NCBI GenBank assembly: GCA_016868895.1
Contig: VGFK01000002.1
Span: 310,001 to 374,000 of the forward strand
Length of the DNA stretch: 64,000 nucleotides
Reading direction: 5' to 3'
Origin: Bacteroidota bacterium
Lineage (GTDB): Bacteria > Bacteroidota > Bacteroidia > Chitinophagales > Chitinophagaceae
Each line of letters starts with the position of its first letter. Position 1 is the stretch's first letter. A model generated the notes under the pieces. That model did not search any database. It had not been told where the DNA came from and saw only the letters and a list, made by a program, of their open reading frames with translations. The translations under genes were made by a program, and so were the position numbers. Of the stretch, positions 37,559-47,169 are shown in pieces.

Positions 37559-38923
37559 ATGTCGATGCAGTCACCAGCCGGAACGGTTCAGAAACCCCGA
37601 CTCTCGCTCTCGCAGATTTTTTTGATGAGTACAGGTTTTCTGGGAATTCAATTTGGCTTCGCATTGCAAAACGGAAATGCCAGTCGCATCTTACGTTCCT
37701 ATGGTGCAGATGTAGAGCATTTGCCCATGTTTTGGATAGTGGCCCCGTTGGTGGGCATGATTGTTCAACCCATTATTGGTCATTACAGCGATAAAACATG
37801 GAACCGCATTGGAAGAAGAAAGCCCTATTTTTTAGTCGGCGCCATCTTATCCAGTATTGCCCTTGTTTTATTACCCAATTCCGGACATTTTACTGCGGTT
37901 CTTCCAGCTTTGTGGATCGGAGCAGGAATCGTGATGATCATGGATGCATCTTTCAATGTGGCCATGGAGCCCTTTCGTGCTTTAGTGGCGGACAATCTTC
38001 CGGTCGACCAAAGCACAACCGGTTTTAGCATTCAGACTTTTCTAATTGGACTGGGGGCCGTTGTAGGATCAGCTTTACCCGAACTTCTTGCATCAAATGG
38101 TTTCAGCATGGAAGCTGGCCCAGATGGAATTGCCGATAACATTCGCTATTCGTTTTATGCGGGTGCGGCAGTTTTCATTATAGCTATTCTGATTACAGTT
38201 GTATTTTCTAAAGAATATCCACCTGCTGAGTACGAACGTTATCATGGTAAACAAGCGGAAGCCACTTCCTCGGGACTGACAGAAATTTTTAGTGATTTTG
38301 GAAAAATGCCCAAAACCATGCGTCAGTTGGGACTGGTTCAATTTTTCAGTTGGTTTGCTCTCTTTAGCATGTGGGTCTTCACCACCGACGCGGTAGCCAC
38401 TCATGTTTATGGACTGACAGGTGATTATACCGATTCGGTTGAGTACAATGAAGCGGGAAATAAAGTGAGCTCTGCATTTGGCATCTACAACCTGGTTGCC
38501 ATGGTGTATGCATTGTGTCTCCCTTTTATTGCAAAATGGGTGGGAAGAAGACTCACGCATGCGATATCGCTTATTGCAGGTGGGGTTGGACTCATCTCCA
38601 TCTACTTCATAAAAGATCCAGCCATGCTCAACTATTCCATGATTGGAGTGGGACTGGCATGGGCTTCGATATTGGCCATGCCGTATGTGATTTTATCCGC
38701 ATCCATCCCTGCAGGTAAGCTGGGTATTTACATGGGAATCTTTAATTTCTTCATCACCCTTCCGCAGATCATCAACGGTTTCATAGGCGGCTCCATCGTC
38801 AAACATTTATATGCCGGACAATCCATCTATGCAATTGTCTTGGCCGGTATATTCATGCTGTGTGCAGCTGTCAGTGTCATCTATGTATACGATCCTGGCG
38901 CAAACAAGAAATCTTCTTTATGA
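37559..38923 (+). CDS. MFS transporter of the maltose/glycoside cation-symporter type
   Basis: 454 residues, 12 hydrophobic segments. The N-terminal SLSQIFLMSTGFLGIQFGFALQNGNASRIL and the acidic-glycine GHYSDKTWNRIGRRKPYFLVGA loop are characteristic of the GPH-like MFS group that imports maltose or sucrose (SLC45-like). The second-half motif GWFALFSMWVFTTDAVATHVYG region and AKWVGRRLTHAISLIAGG are also consistent. Substrate (maltose or maltodextrins) is inferred from its position between glgC and a GH13 amylase. Its stop and the start of the amylase overlap in ATGA at 38920-38923, so translation is coupled. Confidence 0.8.
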   Translation: MSMQSPAGTVQKPRLSLSQIFLMSTGFLGIQFGFALQNGNASRILRSYGADVEHLPMFWIVAPLVGMIVQPIIGHYSDKTWNRIGRRKPYFLVGAILSSIALVLLPNSGHFTAVLPALWIGAGIVMIMDASFNVAMEPFRALVADNLPVDQSTTGFSIQTFLIGLGAVVGSALPELLASNGFSMEAGPDGIADNIRYSFYAGAAVFIIAILITVVFSKEYPPAEYERYHGKQAEATSSGLTEIFSDFGKMPKTMRQLGLVQFFSWFALFSMWVFTTDAVATHVYGLTGDYTDSVEYNEAGNKVSSAFGIYNLVAMVYALCLPFIAKWVGRRLTHAISLIAGGVGLISIYFIKDPAMLNYSMIGVGLAWASILAMPYVILSASIPAGKLGIYMGIFNFFITLPQIINGFIGGSIVKHLYAGQSIYAIVLAGIFMLCAAVSVIYVYDPGANKKSSL

Positions 38924-40776
38924 GAATCAGCTTACTCATCTTGTGTTTGTTCTTGGTCCGATTGGCCCACTCCGCTATTCATCCTTATCCCACACATTGG
39001 TGGACAGGCATGAAAAATCCACACCTGCAAATCATGCTGCACTCCAATTCTGATTTGTCCAGTAAAGTAACATTGAATTATCCCGGGGTTACCATCAAAA
39101 AAATTTATCAGCCTGAAAACAAGCACTACTTGTTCATCGATATTCAGATCAGCCCTGCAGCACAACCAGGAGAATTGAAGTTTCTCTTTACCGATGGTAC
39201 ACGCGTTCCCTATTTATTAAAAAAGCGCCAACGCCCACAAACTGAAAAAATTCATCATGGTGTTCGATCTGAAGATCTCATTTACCTGATCATGCCGGAC
39301 CGTTTTTCCAATGGCGATCCGACCAATGACAGTTTTCAGGACTTGCGCGATACTGAAGTCAATCGGAACAATCCCTATGCCCGCCATGGAGGTGATATCG
39401 CCGGTATTATACAGCGATTGGATTATCTAAAAGAATTGGGAATAACTGCTTTGTGGATGACTCCACTGCTGGAAAACGATATGCCCAAGATGCAGGAAGG
39501 TCCCTGGTCGATGAGCGGCTATCATGGCTACTGGACTACCAATCATTACATCATCGACAAACGGCATGGAGGCAACGATGCATATCGCAACCTTGTTAAA
39601 ACGGCGCACGAGAAGGGACTAAAAATTATTCAGGATGCTGTGTATAACCATGTGGGATCGTATCACCATACAGTGCTGGATCTTCCCATGCGCGACTGGT
39701 TGAATCAATGGCCAACCTATACCGGTCCCAGTCACCGCGAAGAATTATTTACAGACCCCTATGCGTCTGAACAGGAAAAGAAGGTCATGCTGGGAGGTTG
39801 GTTTGTTCCACATTTGCCCGATTTGAATCTTGCTAATCCCTACTGCGCCACATTTATCATTCAAAGCAACATATGGTCCACAGAAGAGTTTGGAATTGAT
39901 GGCTGGAGAGTGGACACTTATAAGTACTGCGATGAAAAATTCCTCAACGCCATCAATACCGCCTTGCGCAGCGAATTTCCCAAGCTGACCATTTTTGGTG
40001 AAGCCTGGACCAACACCGTTCCTGCCAGTGCTTATTTCACTGAAAATAATTTATCGGTGCCCTTTAAGCACACCATTCAAGGCGTCACCGATTTTCCATT
40101 GAACAGTGCCATCTATAACGCATTGAATGATCCTTTTGGATGGACTGACGGAGTAACACGGTTATACATGACGCTTTCCCAAGATTTTTTATATGCCAAT
40201 CCTCAGACCAATTGCACGTTTCTGGATAACCATGATATGAATCGTTTTTTTTCGATGGTAGGCGAGAACCTGCAGAAGTATAAAATGGGATTGGGTCTTT
40301 TATTCACCTTGCGCGGAATTCCACAAGTTTATTATGGTACGGAAGTATTGATGAAGAACTACAAAGATCCTAACGATGCCGCTGTTCGAAAAGATTTTCC
40401 AGGGGGGTGGAAAGACGATAGCATCAATAAGTTTACTCCGGAGGGACGTACGGCTCAGGAAAAAGATGCGTTTTTGTATTTCTCGCAACTGGCCCGGTTG
40501 AGAAAAAATACTCCGACCATATCAAAAGGGCGTACCATTCAATTTATTCCACAAAATGGGCTCTATGTGTATTTCAAGCTTTACAATGACCAAGTAATCA
40601 TGTGTGTGCTCAATACTGCTGCTCAAACCAATCAACTGGATCCAATGAGGTATGCAGAAGTGGTGAAAGGAAAATTGTCGGCCCACGAATTATTGAACGG
40701 ATCCACCATTGATTTGACAAAGAAAGTTGACATAGCTCCTCATTCGTTTTATATTTACGCTTTGAACAACCAGTAG
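38920..40776 (+). CDS. GH13 alpha-amylase/neopullulanase-like (SusA type), secreted
   Basis: 618 residues from ATG 38920. A signal peptide (MRISLLILCLFLVRLAHS) suggests export to the periplasm. An N-terminal beta-rich domain (residues ~20-105) like cyclomaltodextrinase N-domains precedes the GH13 catalytic barrel. Its conserved regions are DAVYNHVG (region I), GIDGWRVDTYKY with nucleophile D332, IFGEAWTN with acid E361, and FLDNHD with D439. A C-terminal beta domain ends IAPHSFYIYALNN. It would cleave maltodextrins for the adjacent transporter. The start overlaps the end of the MFS gene (ATGA), and the end overlaps the glgB start by one base. Confidence 0.9.
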   Translation: MRISLLILCLFLVRLAHSAIHPYPTHWWTGMKNPHLQIMLHSNSDLSSKVTLNYPGVTIKKIYQPENKHYLFIDIQISPAAQPGELKFLFTDGTRVPYLLKKRQRPQTEKIHHGVRSEDLIYLIMPDRFSNGDPTNDSFQDLRDTEVNRNNPYARHGGDIAGIIQRLDYLKELGITALWMTPLLENDMPKMQEGPWSMSGYHGYWTTNHYIIDKRHGGNDAYRNLVKTAHEKGLKIIQDAVYNHVGSYHHTVLDLPMRDWLNQWPTYTGPSHREELFTDPYASEQEKKVMLGGWFVPHLPDLNLANPYCATFIIQSNIWSTEEFGIDGWRVDTYKYCDEKFLNAINTALRSEFPKLTIFGEAWTNTVPASAYFTENNLSVPFKHTIQGVTDFPLNSAIYNALNDPFGWTDGVTRLYMTLSQDFLYANPQTNCTFLDNHDMNRFFSMVGENLQKYKMGLGLLFTLRGIPQVYYGTEVLMKNYKDPNDAAVRKDFPGGWKDDSINKFTPEGRTAQEKDAFLYFSQLARLRKNTPTISKGRTIQFIPQNGLYVYFKLYNDQVIMCVLNTAAQTNQLDPMRYAEVVKGKLSAHELLNGSTIDLTKKVDIAPHSFYIYALNNQ

Positions 40777-42704
40777 TGTCCCATTCCATTGAAACCTCAG
40801 GTCCGGTTTGGAGCTTTTCTCTTTTCACGGAAGAAGTCATTCAACATTTTCAGAAGGGAACGCTTTATTCAGCTTACCAGTATTTTGGAAATAAACAATG
40901 CGTAGTTGAGGGAACTACGGGAACCTATTTTGCTGTTTGGGCTCCCAATGCAACGAGGGTGAGTGTAGTCGGGAATTTCAATGATTGGAAAGACGGAAAA
41001 CATCCCTTGTTTGTTCGCTTGGATCGAAGCGGAATCTGGGAAGGATTCATTCCTGGATGCAAGCGTGGAGAAGTCTATAAATATTCCATTCATGGGTTTG
41101 AAAGGCGAATCATTCAGAAAGGGGATCCCTATGCACATTATTGGGAAAAGAAGCCACTGACTGCCAGCATTACCTGGAATTTTGAATTCAATTGGAACGA
41201 CGAGCACTGGATGCGAACACGAGAGCGGCACAATTCGTTGGAATCGCCTTACTCAATTTATGAGGTTCACTTAGCAAGCTGGATGCGACCCGATCCCTTT
41301 GACGAAGACTGTTATTTTACTTATTGGGAAATTGCTGAACGATTAGTCCCCTACGTAACTGAAATGGGGTTCACCCACGTTGAATTCATGCCGGTAATGG
41401 AATATCCGTTTGATGGGAGTTGGGGGTACCAGGGAACTGGATATTTCGCACCCACTTCACGTTTCGGACATCCGGAAGAATTCATGGCATTGGTGGATGC
41501 CTTGCATCAAAAAGGGATTGGCGTGATTTTGGATTGGGTGCCTTCTCATTTTCCATACGATAGCCATGGTCTGTTCATGTTTGATGGGACGCATACCTAT
41601 GAGTATGCCGATATGCGAAAAGGGTATCACCCCGATTGGAACAGTTACATCTTTAATTACAAAAGAGGGGAGGTACGCTCTTTTTTAATCAGCAACGCAC
41701 GTTTTTGGTTTGATCAATTTCATATCGATGGAATTCGCGTTGATGCTGTTTCGTCCATGCTTAAACTCGATTATTCCAGAAAAGAGGGGGAGTGGGAGCC
41801 GAATGAATTTGGCGGGAACGGAAACCTGGAGGCCATTGCATTCATAAAAGATATGAATGAGATGGTTTACCGAGATTTTAACGGCGTGCAAACCATAGCA
41901 GAAGAGGCAACTGATTGGCCGGGGGTATCACGTCCTACCTATGCGGGGGGATTAGGATTTGGAATGAAATGGATGATGGGGTGGATGCACGATACCTTGC
42001 GTTTTTTCAAACAGGATGCCTATTTCCGGCAGTTCCAGCAGGATCAGTTGACCTTCAGCATGATGTACTTCTATGATGAAAACTTTGCTTTACCCTTGAG
42101 TCACGATGAAGTGGTGCACGGTAAATCTCCCATGATTTATAAAATGCCTGGCGATGAGTGGCAGAAATTTGCCAATCTCCGGTTACTATATACGTATATG
42201 TTTACGCATCCAGGGGCCAAGTTGCTGTTCATGGGCAATGAATTCGCACAAACTGAAGAGTGGAAGTATTCAACTGCGTTGCGGTGGGACTTACTTCAAT
42301 TCGATAGTCATAAAGGCATGAAACAGTGTGTTGCAGCGTTGAATAAACTATTGACTTCCGAAGCATCGCTGCATCAGCATCAGTTTGATCCATCCGGATT
42401 TGAGTGGGTAGACCTCAACCATCGGCAGGAGTCGGTGGTATCGTATCGTCGACGCAACGCTAACGATGAGCTGATCATTATTTTGAATTTCACTCCTGTA
42501 GAACGAAAGTCATGGTGGTTGCCTGTTGAGGTAACATCCACCTATACGGAACTGTTCAACAGCGATCATCTCCAATTCTGGGGAACGGGTGAATACCTGA
42601 ATCCAGGTAAATTAATTGCTAAAAAAGAAAAAGGACAATCTCAGTTTAGTCTAAGGTTGGATCTGCCGCCTTTAGGAGGCGTGGTACTGAAGCGTGTGAA
42701 GTAA
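40776..42704 (+). CDS. glgB: 1,4-alpha-glucan branching enzyme
   Basis: 642 residues from GTG 40776. GlgB introduces alpha-1,6 branches into glycogen. An N-terminal CBM48 domain (GTYFAVWAPNATRVSVVGNFNDW) precedes the GH13 barrel: FDGSWGYQGTGYFAPTSRFG, ILDWVPSHFP, HIDGIRVDAVSSML with nucleophile D323, and TIAEEATDWPGV with acid E376. LPLSHDEVVHGK is the region IV motif with the catalytic Asp. The C-terminal beta domain ends PPLGGVVLKRV. The GTG shares its G with the TAG stop of the preceding gene, a one-base overlap. It is the last gene of the operon and converges with argS, four bases apart. Confidence 0.95.
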   Translation: MSHSIETSGPVWSFSLFTEEVIQHFQKGTLYSAYQYFGNKQCVVEGTTGTYFAVWAPNATRVSVVGNFNDWKDGKHPLFVRLDRSGIWEGFIPGCKRGEVYKYSIHGFERRIIQKGDPYAHYWEKKPLTASITWNFEFNWNDEHWMRTRERHNSLESPYSIYEVHLASWMRPDPFDEDCYFTYWEIAERLVPYVTEMGFTHVEFMPVMEYPFDGSWGYQGTGYFAPTSRFGHPEEFMALVDALHQKGIGVILDWVPSHFPYDSHGLFMFDGTHTYEYADMRKGYHPDWNSYIFNYKRGEVRSFLISNARFWFDQFHIDGIRVDAVSSMLKLDYSRKEGEWEPNEFGGNGNLEAIAFIKDMNEMVYRDFNGVQTIAEEATDWPGVSRPTYAGGLGFGMKWMMGWMHDTLRFFKQDAYFRQFQQDQLTFSMMYFYDENFALPLSHDEVVHGKSPMIYKMPGDEWQKFANLRLLYTYMFTHPGAKLLFMGNEFAQTEEWKYSTALRWDLLQFDSHKGMKQCVAALNKLLTSEASLHQHQFDPSGFEWVDLNHRQESVVSYRRRNANDELIIILNFTPVERKSWWLPVEVTSTYTELFNSDHLQFWGTGEYLNPGKLIAKKEKGQSQFSLRLDLPPLGGVVLKRVK

Positions 42705-42708
42705 CGGA

Positions 42709-44481
42709 TCACATTTTGTCCGGCACGGCGATGCCCAACATCTCCATTCCTGATTTCAGTATGGTCGCTACAAGTGAGGAAAGTTTGAGCCGCAGGTCTT
42801 TTTTCTCCTCTGATTCAGCATAGGTGATGCTCAATTCCGTATAAAAGGAGTTAAATGCTTGAGCCAGTTGAAATAAATAGGTGGCCAGTGTTGAGGGATC
42901 GAGGGCATCACAGGATTGCTTCAGTGATACACCAAATTGTTCTGCAAGCACTAGCAGTTTTTTTTCAGTGGGCAGCAGTTGGGCAGTGTAGGGAAAATCT
43001 GACTGCGGACTTGCTTTTCTGAGCACGGATCGAATTCGGGCATGGGTATATTGTATAAACGGTCCCGTGAATCCGTGAAAGTCAATTGATTCTTTTGGAT
43101 TGAAGACCATTTTCTTTTTTGGATCGACCCGCAACAAGAAAAATTTCAATGCCCCAAGTCCGATTGTTTCACAAAGTACATTGAATTCCTCCTCGGTGAA
43201 ATCTTTTACTTTTCCCAGTTCTTGGGTGTGGGTTGCTGCAATAGTGACCATTTCATCGATGAGGTCATCGGCATCGACAACAGTCCCTTCTCTGCTTTTC
43301 ATTTTTCCGGTAGGTAGTTCCACCATGCCGTAAGAAAGGTGGAAAATTCCATCTGCATAGGGAAGTCCCAATCGCTTGCAGATGAGCTGTAATACTTTTA
43401 GATGATAGTTTTGTTCGTCACCGACCACATAGATACTTTTATCCATGCCGAACTCTTCGTACTTTTTTTGTGCAAGGCCGATATCCTGAGTGATGTAAAC
43501 GCTGGTGCCGTCTTTTCTGAGTACCAGTTTTTCATCCAGTCCGTCGGACGTAAGATCAATCCACACACTTCCATCCTCTTTTTTGAAAAACACATGCTTC
43601 TGCAGCCCGGTTTCGATGGTTTCCTTTCCCAACAAATAGGTATTGCTCTCGTAATAGGTTTTTGCAAAATCACTTCCAATGCGCTTGTACGTTGTATCAA
43701 AGCCTTCGTATACCCAGCTATTCATGGTTTTCCATAAGGACAGAACCTCTTCATTCCCGTTTTCCCATTCCACCAGCATTTGCTGGGTTGCTTTCATGAT
43801 CGGGGCCTCTTTTTCTGCTTTGTCTTTGTCCATTCCTGAGGCAATCAGATCACGAACCTCTTGGGTATATGCTTCATTGAATTTAACGTAGTAGTCGCCA
43901 ACAAAATGATCGCCTTTTGTTTGGGTAGATTGTGGAGTAACACCATTTGCATACCGTTGCCAGGCTACCATGCTTTTGCATATGTGGATACCTCTGTCAT
44001 TGACAATACAGGTTTTCATCACCTCATATCCATTTGCTTTCATGATTTCAGCGATGCTTCTTCCCAGGAAATTATTTCTCAGGTGGCCCAGGTGCAAGGG
44101 TTTATTGGTGTTGGGAGAGGAGTACTCTACCATTACTTTTTGTCCATTCATAGGAGCTTTACCAAAGCAACTGTCTTGGTAGTGGCGATTCAGCAGATCA
44201 ATCAAAAGCTGCCCGTTAATTGAAAAATTTAGAAACCCTTTGATGACATTATAGTCAGTAAATAAATTGTTATGGTGTTCAACCAGCCATTTTCCCAATT
44301 GGTCGCCTAAGGTTGCAGGATCGGATTTGAGTACTTTGATCAGTGAAAAAAGAACAATGGTATAGTCGCCCTCAAACTCCGGTTTAGTCGTATTGACCTG
44401 AAAATCTCGTTCTGTCAGGACTAAACCAAAGACGGACTGGATGGCTTCAATTGCTTTTTCTCGTACAATCGTATGCAGCAT
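42709..44481 (-). CDS. argS: Arginyl-tRNA synthetase
   Basis: 590 residues, normal for class I ArgRS. The N-terminal Add-1 domain is followed by the HIGH-like motif VEYSSPNTNKPLHLGHLRNN (HLGH) and the KMSKS-like region KMKSREGTVVDADDLIDE. Between them lie the Rossmann nucleotide-binding segments VYITQDIGLAQKKYEEFGMDK and DEQNYHLKVLQLICKRLG. The C-terminal anticodon-binding domain includes FIQYTHARIRSVLRKA. It charges tRNA-Arg. Its promoter element lies in a 46-base divergent gap shared with the GDPD gene. Confidence 0.97.
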   Translation of the reverse strand: MLHTIVREKAIEAIQSVFGLVLTERDFQVNTTKPEFEGDYTIVLFSLIKVLKSDPATLGDQLGKWLVEHHNNLFTDYNVIKGFLNFSINGQLLIDLLNRHYQDSCFGKAPMNGQKVMVEYSSPNTNKPLHLGHLRNNFLGRSIAEIMKANGYEVMKTCIVNDRGIHICKSMVAWQRYANGVTPQSTQTKGDHFVGDYYVKFNEAYTQEVRDLIASGMDKDKAEKEAPIMKATQQMLVEWENGNEEVLSLWKTMNSWVYEGFDTTYKRIGSDFAKTYYESNTYLLGKETIETGLQKHVFFKKEDGSVWIDLTSDGLDEKLVLRKDGTSVYITQDIGLAQKKYEEFGMDKSIYVVGDEQNYHLKVLQLICKRLGLPYADGIFHLSYGMVELPTGKMKSREGTVVDADDLIDEMVTIAATHTQELGKVKDFTEEEFNVLCETIGLGALKFFLLRVDPKKKMVFNPKESIDFHGFTGPFIQYTHARIRSVLRKASPQSDFPYTAQLLPTEKKLLVLAEQFGVSLKQSCDALDPSTLATYLFQLAQAFNSFYTELSITYAESEEKKDLRLKLSSLVATILKSGMEMLGIAVPDKM

Positions 44482-44492
44482 GTAAGGTAGAG

Positions 44493-44523
44493 TTGCCGCA
44501 AAGGTACGATTCCCCTAATTTTA
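44493..44523 (+). promoter_or_regulatory. Candidate GDPD promoter (TTG-N20-TAATTTTA)
   Basis: TTG at 44493-44495 and TAATTTTA at 44516-44523 fit the Bacteroidota promoter with a 20-base spacer and one mismatch in the last -7 base. The element ends five bases before the ATG. Confidence 0.35.
44499..44506 (-). promoter_or_regulatory. Candidate argS -7 promoter element
   Basis: On the minus strand the sequence reads TACCTTTG (TAnnTTTG); its G is 18 bases from the argS start. It overlaps the divergent GDPD promoter, so the two genes may compete for polymerase. Confidence 0.45.
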
Positions 44524-44527
44524 GCAC

Positions 44528-45406
44528 ATGATCATCCGAATTCTATGTATTTTTTTTCAATTGGGTATGATGAATACACTTGTTGGACAATCTGCTGCGT
44601 TAGACTTACAAGGGCACCGCGGGTGCAGGGGACTCATGCCGGAGAATACCATTCCTGCCATGCTGGAAGCCTTGCGAATAGGAGTCACTACGCTGGAAAT
44701 GGATGTGGTGATTACGCGCGATAAACGCGTGGTGCTTTCGCATGAACCGTTTATGAACCCCGACATCGCTACGCCTCTTTCAGCAGACGCATTGAACAAT
44801 ATTTATCAATTGACCTATGATCAGGTTCGGCAATGGGATGTGGGACTCAAACCGCATCCGCGGTTTCCGCAGCAAACCAAAATGGCAGTTCATAAGCCGT
44901 TGCTGTCGGATGTTATTGACGCAGTTGAACATTATGTTCAGGAACACCACCTCCCGCCAGTTCACTACAACATTGAAACCAAGATCGATCCCAAAAACGA
45001 TGACGTTTTTCATCCAAATCCCGGAGAATTTGTGGCTTTATTGATGGAGGTGGTTCAGAAAAAAACGATTGCCAATCGAACCATTATTCAATCCTTTGAT
45101 CCCCGAACACTGCGTCTGTTAAAGCAACGACCTGGAGGGATTCGGATTTCCTATTTGGTGGAGCGCAAGAGCAGTGGTGATCCATCCACATGGATTGCAC
45201 AACTGGGATTTAAGCCCGACATCATCAGTCCCGAGTTTTCATTGGTAGACGCTGACCTGATCGGAATGTTTCATGAACAGGGAGTAAAAGTGATCGTATG
45301 GACCGTTAATCAGATTCCCGATCTGTTTCGGATGCATGCATTGGGTGTAGATGGCATCATATCGGATTATCCTGATCGGTTTGATGTATTGCCGCGTGAT
45401 CGGTAA
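44528..45406 (+). CDS. Glycerophosphodiester phosphodiesterase
   Basis: 292 residues with a hydrophobic N-terminal signal-like stretch (IIRILCIFFQLGMMNTLVGQ), so probably periplasmic. The GDPD signature is clear: QGHRGCRGLMPENTIPAMLEALRIGVTTLEMDVVITRD (His-Arg catalytic pair plus the metal-binding Glu-Asp), followed by HEPFMNPDIATP. A later conserved stretch is RTIIQSFDPRTLRLLKQRPGG and the C-terminal GVKVIVWTVNQ...GVDGIISDYPDR. The enzyme releases glycerol 3-phosphate from deacylated phospholipids such as glycerophosphoethanolamine. It precedes the GNAT gene by 14 bases. Confidence 0.93.
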   Translation: MIIRILCIFFQLGMMNTLVGQSAALDLQGHRGCRGLMPENTIPAMLEALRIGVTTLEMDVVITRDKRVVLSHEPFMNPDIATPLSADALNNIYQLTYDQVRQWDVGLKPHPRFPQQTKMAVHKPLLSDVIDAVEHYVQEHHLPPVHYNIETKIDPKNDDVFHPNPGEFVALLMEVVQKKTIANRTIIQSFDPRTLRLLKQRPGGIRISYLVERKSSGDPSTWIAQLGFKPDIISPEFSLVDADLIGMFHEQGVKVIVWTVNQIPDLFRMHALGVDGIISDYPDRFDVLPRDR

Positions 45407-45411
45407 CTTTG
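45404..45411 (+). promoter_or_regulatory. Candidate GNAT-gene -7 promoter element near its start
   Basis: TAACTTTG matches TAnnTTTG; its G is 10 bases before the ATG at 45421, which also argues against using the upstream TTG at 45409 as start. Confidence 0.45.
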
Positions 45412-45420
45412 TCGTTATCC

Positions 45421-46551
45421 ATGCACATCCAAGAAGTATCCCATAAGGCTCAGGTTGACGCATTCCATCAATTGCCGTTTTTTATATATGCGAACGATCC
45501 TCAGTGGGTATGTCCGTTGCTCAACAATATAGAATCTGTTTTTGATCCCAAACGAAATAATTTTTTCAGTTTTGGCTCTTGCACTCGCTGGATCCTGGTT
45601 GATGAACAAGGTAAAACAATTGGACGCATTGCTGCTTTCGTCAATGAAAAAAAAGCATTTAAAGAATCTGTTCCTACTGGAGGATGTGGTTTTTTTGAAT
45701 GCATTGATGATCAGTCGGCTGCAAACATGTTGTTTGATCAGGCGCGTACCTGGCTGAAGTCAAAAGGCATGGAGGCGATGAATGGTCCCATTAATTTTGG
45801 AGAAAACGATATGTGGTGGGGATTGTTGGTCGATGGATTCTCTGCTCCGTTTTATGGCATGAATTATAATCCACCGTATTATAAAAAGTTGTTTGAGCAG
45901 TATGGATTTGTCACGCGTTACGAGCAAATCAGCAATCGAATTGATGTGCCCCGCGGACTACCTGAAAAAGTGATGAAGATTTCGAAATGGGTGATTGAAC
46001 GGCGTGGCTTTACGTTCAGGCACCTGAATACTTCAAACCTAGCTAAGTTTTCAAAAGATTTCAAAGAGATTTACAACGACGCCTGGAAAGATTTTGAAAA
46101 TTTTACTCCTGTAACCGATCTCACCATCCAGGAAACACTTCAGAAAGTCAAGCCCATCATGGACCCTCAACTGATATGGTTTGCTTATTCATCAGACAAT
46201 GAACCATTGGCATTTGTGATGATTTTGCCGGATACCAACGAATTGATACGTGGGCTGAACGGTAAGCTCAATCTGCTTGGAAAACTTCGTTTTGTTTGGA
46301 ATAAATTGACGGTCAAGCATAAACGGATGCGCGCTGTCATCATGGGGACCAAAGAAAAATACCGGAATCAGGGACTGGAGTCCTGTTTATTCATGAAACT
46401 TCAGGAATATGCGCATACGCTGGGCCATTACCAAGAGCTTGAACTTTCATGGGTGGGGGACTTCAACAATAAGATGCTGGCATTGCATGAAGGAATCGGA
46501 GCCGTGTATGCCAAAAAACACACGACCTATCTGTATCATTTCAACCGATAA
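45421..46551 (+). CDS. GNAT-superfamily-like protein (YghO-type)
   Basis: 376 residues from ATG 45421. The N-terminal ~200 residues contain FINYANDPQWVCPL-like and MNGPINFGENDMWWGLLVDGF stretches, and the C-terminal half has RMRAVIMGTKEKYRNQGLESCLFMKLQEYA, the CoA-loop region of GNAT acetyltransferases, then the LELSWVGDFNNKMLALHEGIGA N-M-xx-xx-G-like helix. I recognise it as the large GNAT-like group related to E. coli YghO; the acceptor is unknown. In operon order it lies between GDPD and GtrA genes (9 bases apart from the latter), hinting at a lipid or surface-glycan role, but this is only context. Confidence 0.6.
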   Translation: MHIQEVSHKAQVDAFHQLPFFIYANDPQWVCPLLNNIESVFDPKRNNFFSFGSCTRWILVDEQGKTIGRIAAFVNEKKAFKESVPTGGCGFFECIDDQSAANMLFDQARTWLKSKGMEAMNGPINFGENDMWWGLLVDGFSAPFYGMNYNPPYYKKLFEQYGFVTRYEQISNRIDVPRGLPEKVMKISKWVIERRGFTFRHLNTSNLAKFSKDFKEIYNDAWKDFENFTPVTDLTIQETLQKVKPIMDPQLIWFAYSSDNEPLAFVMILPDTNELIRGLNGKLNLLGKLRFVWNKLTVKHKRMRAVIMGTKEKYRNQGLESCLFMKLQEYAHTLGHYQELELSWVGDFNNKMLALHEGIGAVYAKKHTTYLYHFNR

Positions 46552-46560
46552 TAACTGGCG

Positions 46561-47052
46561 TTGAAAAAACTCATTGAATTCATACTTGACTTTTTTTATC
46601 CTTTTTTTCAACGAATAATGGATAAGAAAACATTTCGCTATGCAGCCTGCGGGGGAGCCAATACCGCTTTTGATATTGTCCTATTTTTTATCTTTTATAA
46701 TTTTATTCTGGAGAAAGATTTTCTTCGCTTGCCGTTTGTGGTGATCAGTCCACACATTGCCTCATTCTTGCTTTCTTTTTTGATCAGTTTTCCTACCGGT
46801 TTTTTACTGATGCGCTACATTGTATTTCAGGATTCCTACCTCCGGGGAAGGGTACAGCTAATTCGCTATTTTATGTCGGTGTGCATCAGCCTATTGATGA
46901 ATTATTTTTTCCTCAAACTGCTGGTGGATCGTCTTCATGTATACCCGACACCCGCTAAATTGATGATCACCTGTCTGGTTGTGGGATTCAGCTATATGGC
47001 ACAACGGTATTTCAGTTTTAAGACCCAATCGGTTCCACCCGCTGGTGAGTGA
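46561..47052 (+). CDS. GtrA-family membrane protein
   Basis: 163 residues, started at TTG 46561 (MKKLIEFILDFFYPFFQRI) because the aligned family start (an amphipathic helix before the TFRYAACGG core) lies upstream of the first ATG (46618). Four hydrophobic helices are evident, with the GtrA hallmark FRYAACGGANTAFDIVLFFIFYNF and the C-terminal pattern CLVVGFSYMAQRYFSFK. GtrA-like proteins are thought to flip polyprenyl-linked sugars across the inner membrane; the sugar here is unknown. Confidence 0.88.
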   Translation: MKKLIEFILDFFYPFFQRIMDKKTFRYAACGGANTAFDIVLFFIFYNFILEKDFLRLPFVVISPHIASFLLSFLISFPTGFLLMRYIVFQDSYLRGRVQLIRYFMSVCISLLMNYFFLKLLVDRLHVYPTPAKLMITCLVVGFSYMAQRYFSFKTQSVPPAGE

Positions 47053-47153
47053 AATATGAAGATTTTACACGTTTTGACTGATTTGTCTTGAAATCAATGG
47101 CTTAAATGACAGCCTTCTTTAGAAAAACTGACACAATTTCCTGATTTTCATGG

Positions 47154-47169
47154 CGGCATAGGGCTTGCA
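47154..47169 (+). promoter_or_regulatory. Possible sigma-54-like -24/-12 element before dnaK
   Basis: CGGCATA, GGGC, TTGCA resembles the sigma-54 consensus TGGCACG-N4-TTGCA, with GG and GC in the -24/-12 boxes separated by exactly ten bases and three mismatches. No TAnnTTTG element or CIRCE repeat is visible in the 144-base gap upstream of dnaK. Weak evidence. Confidence 0.25.
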
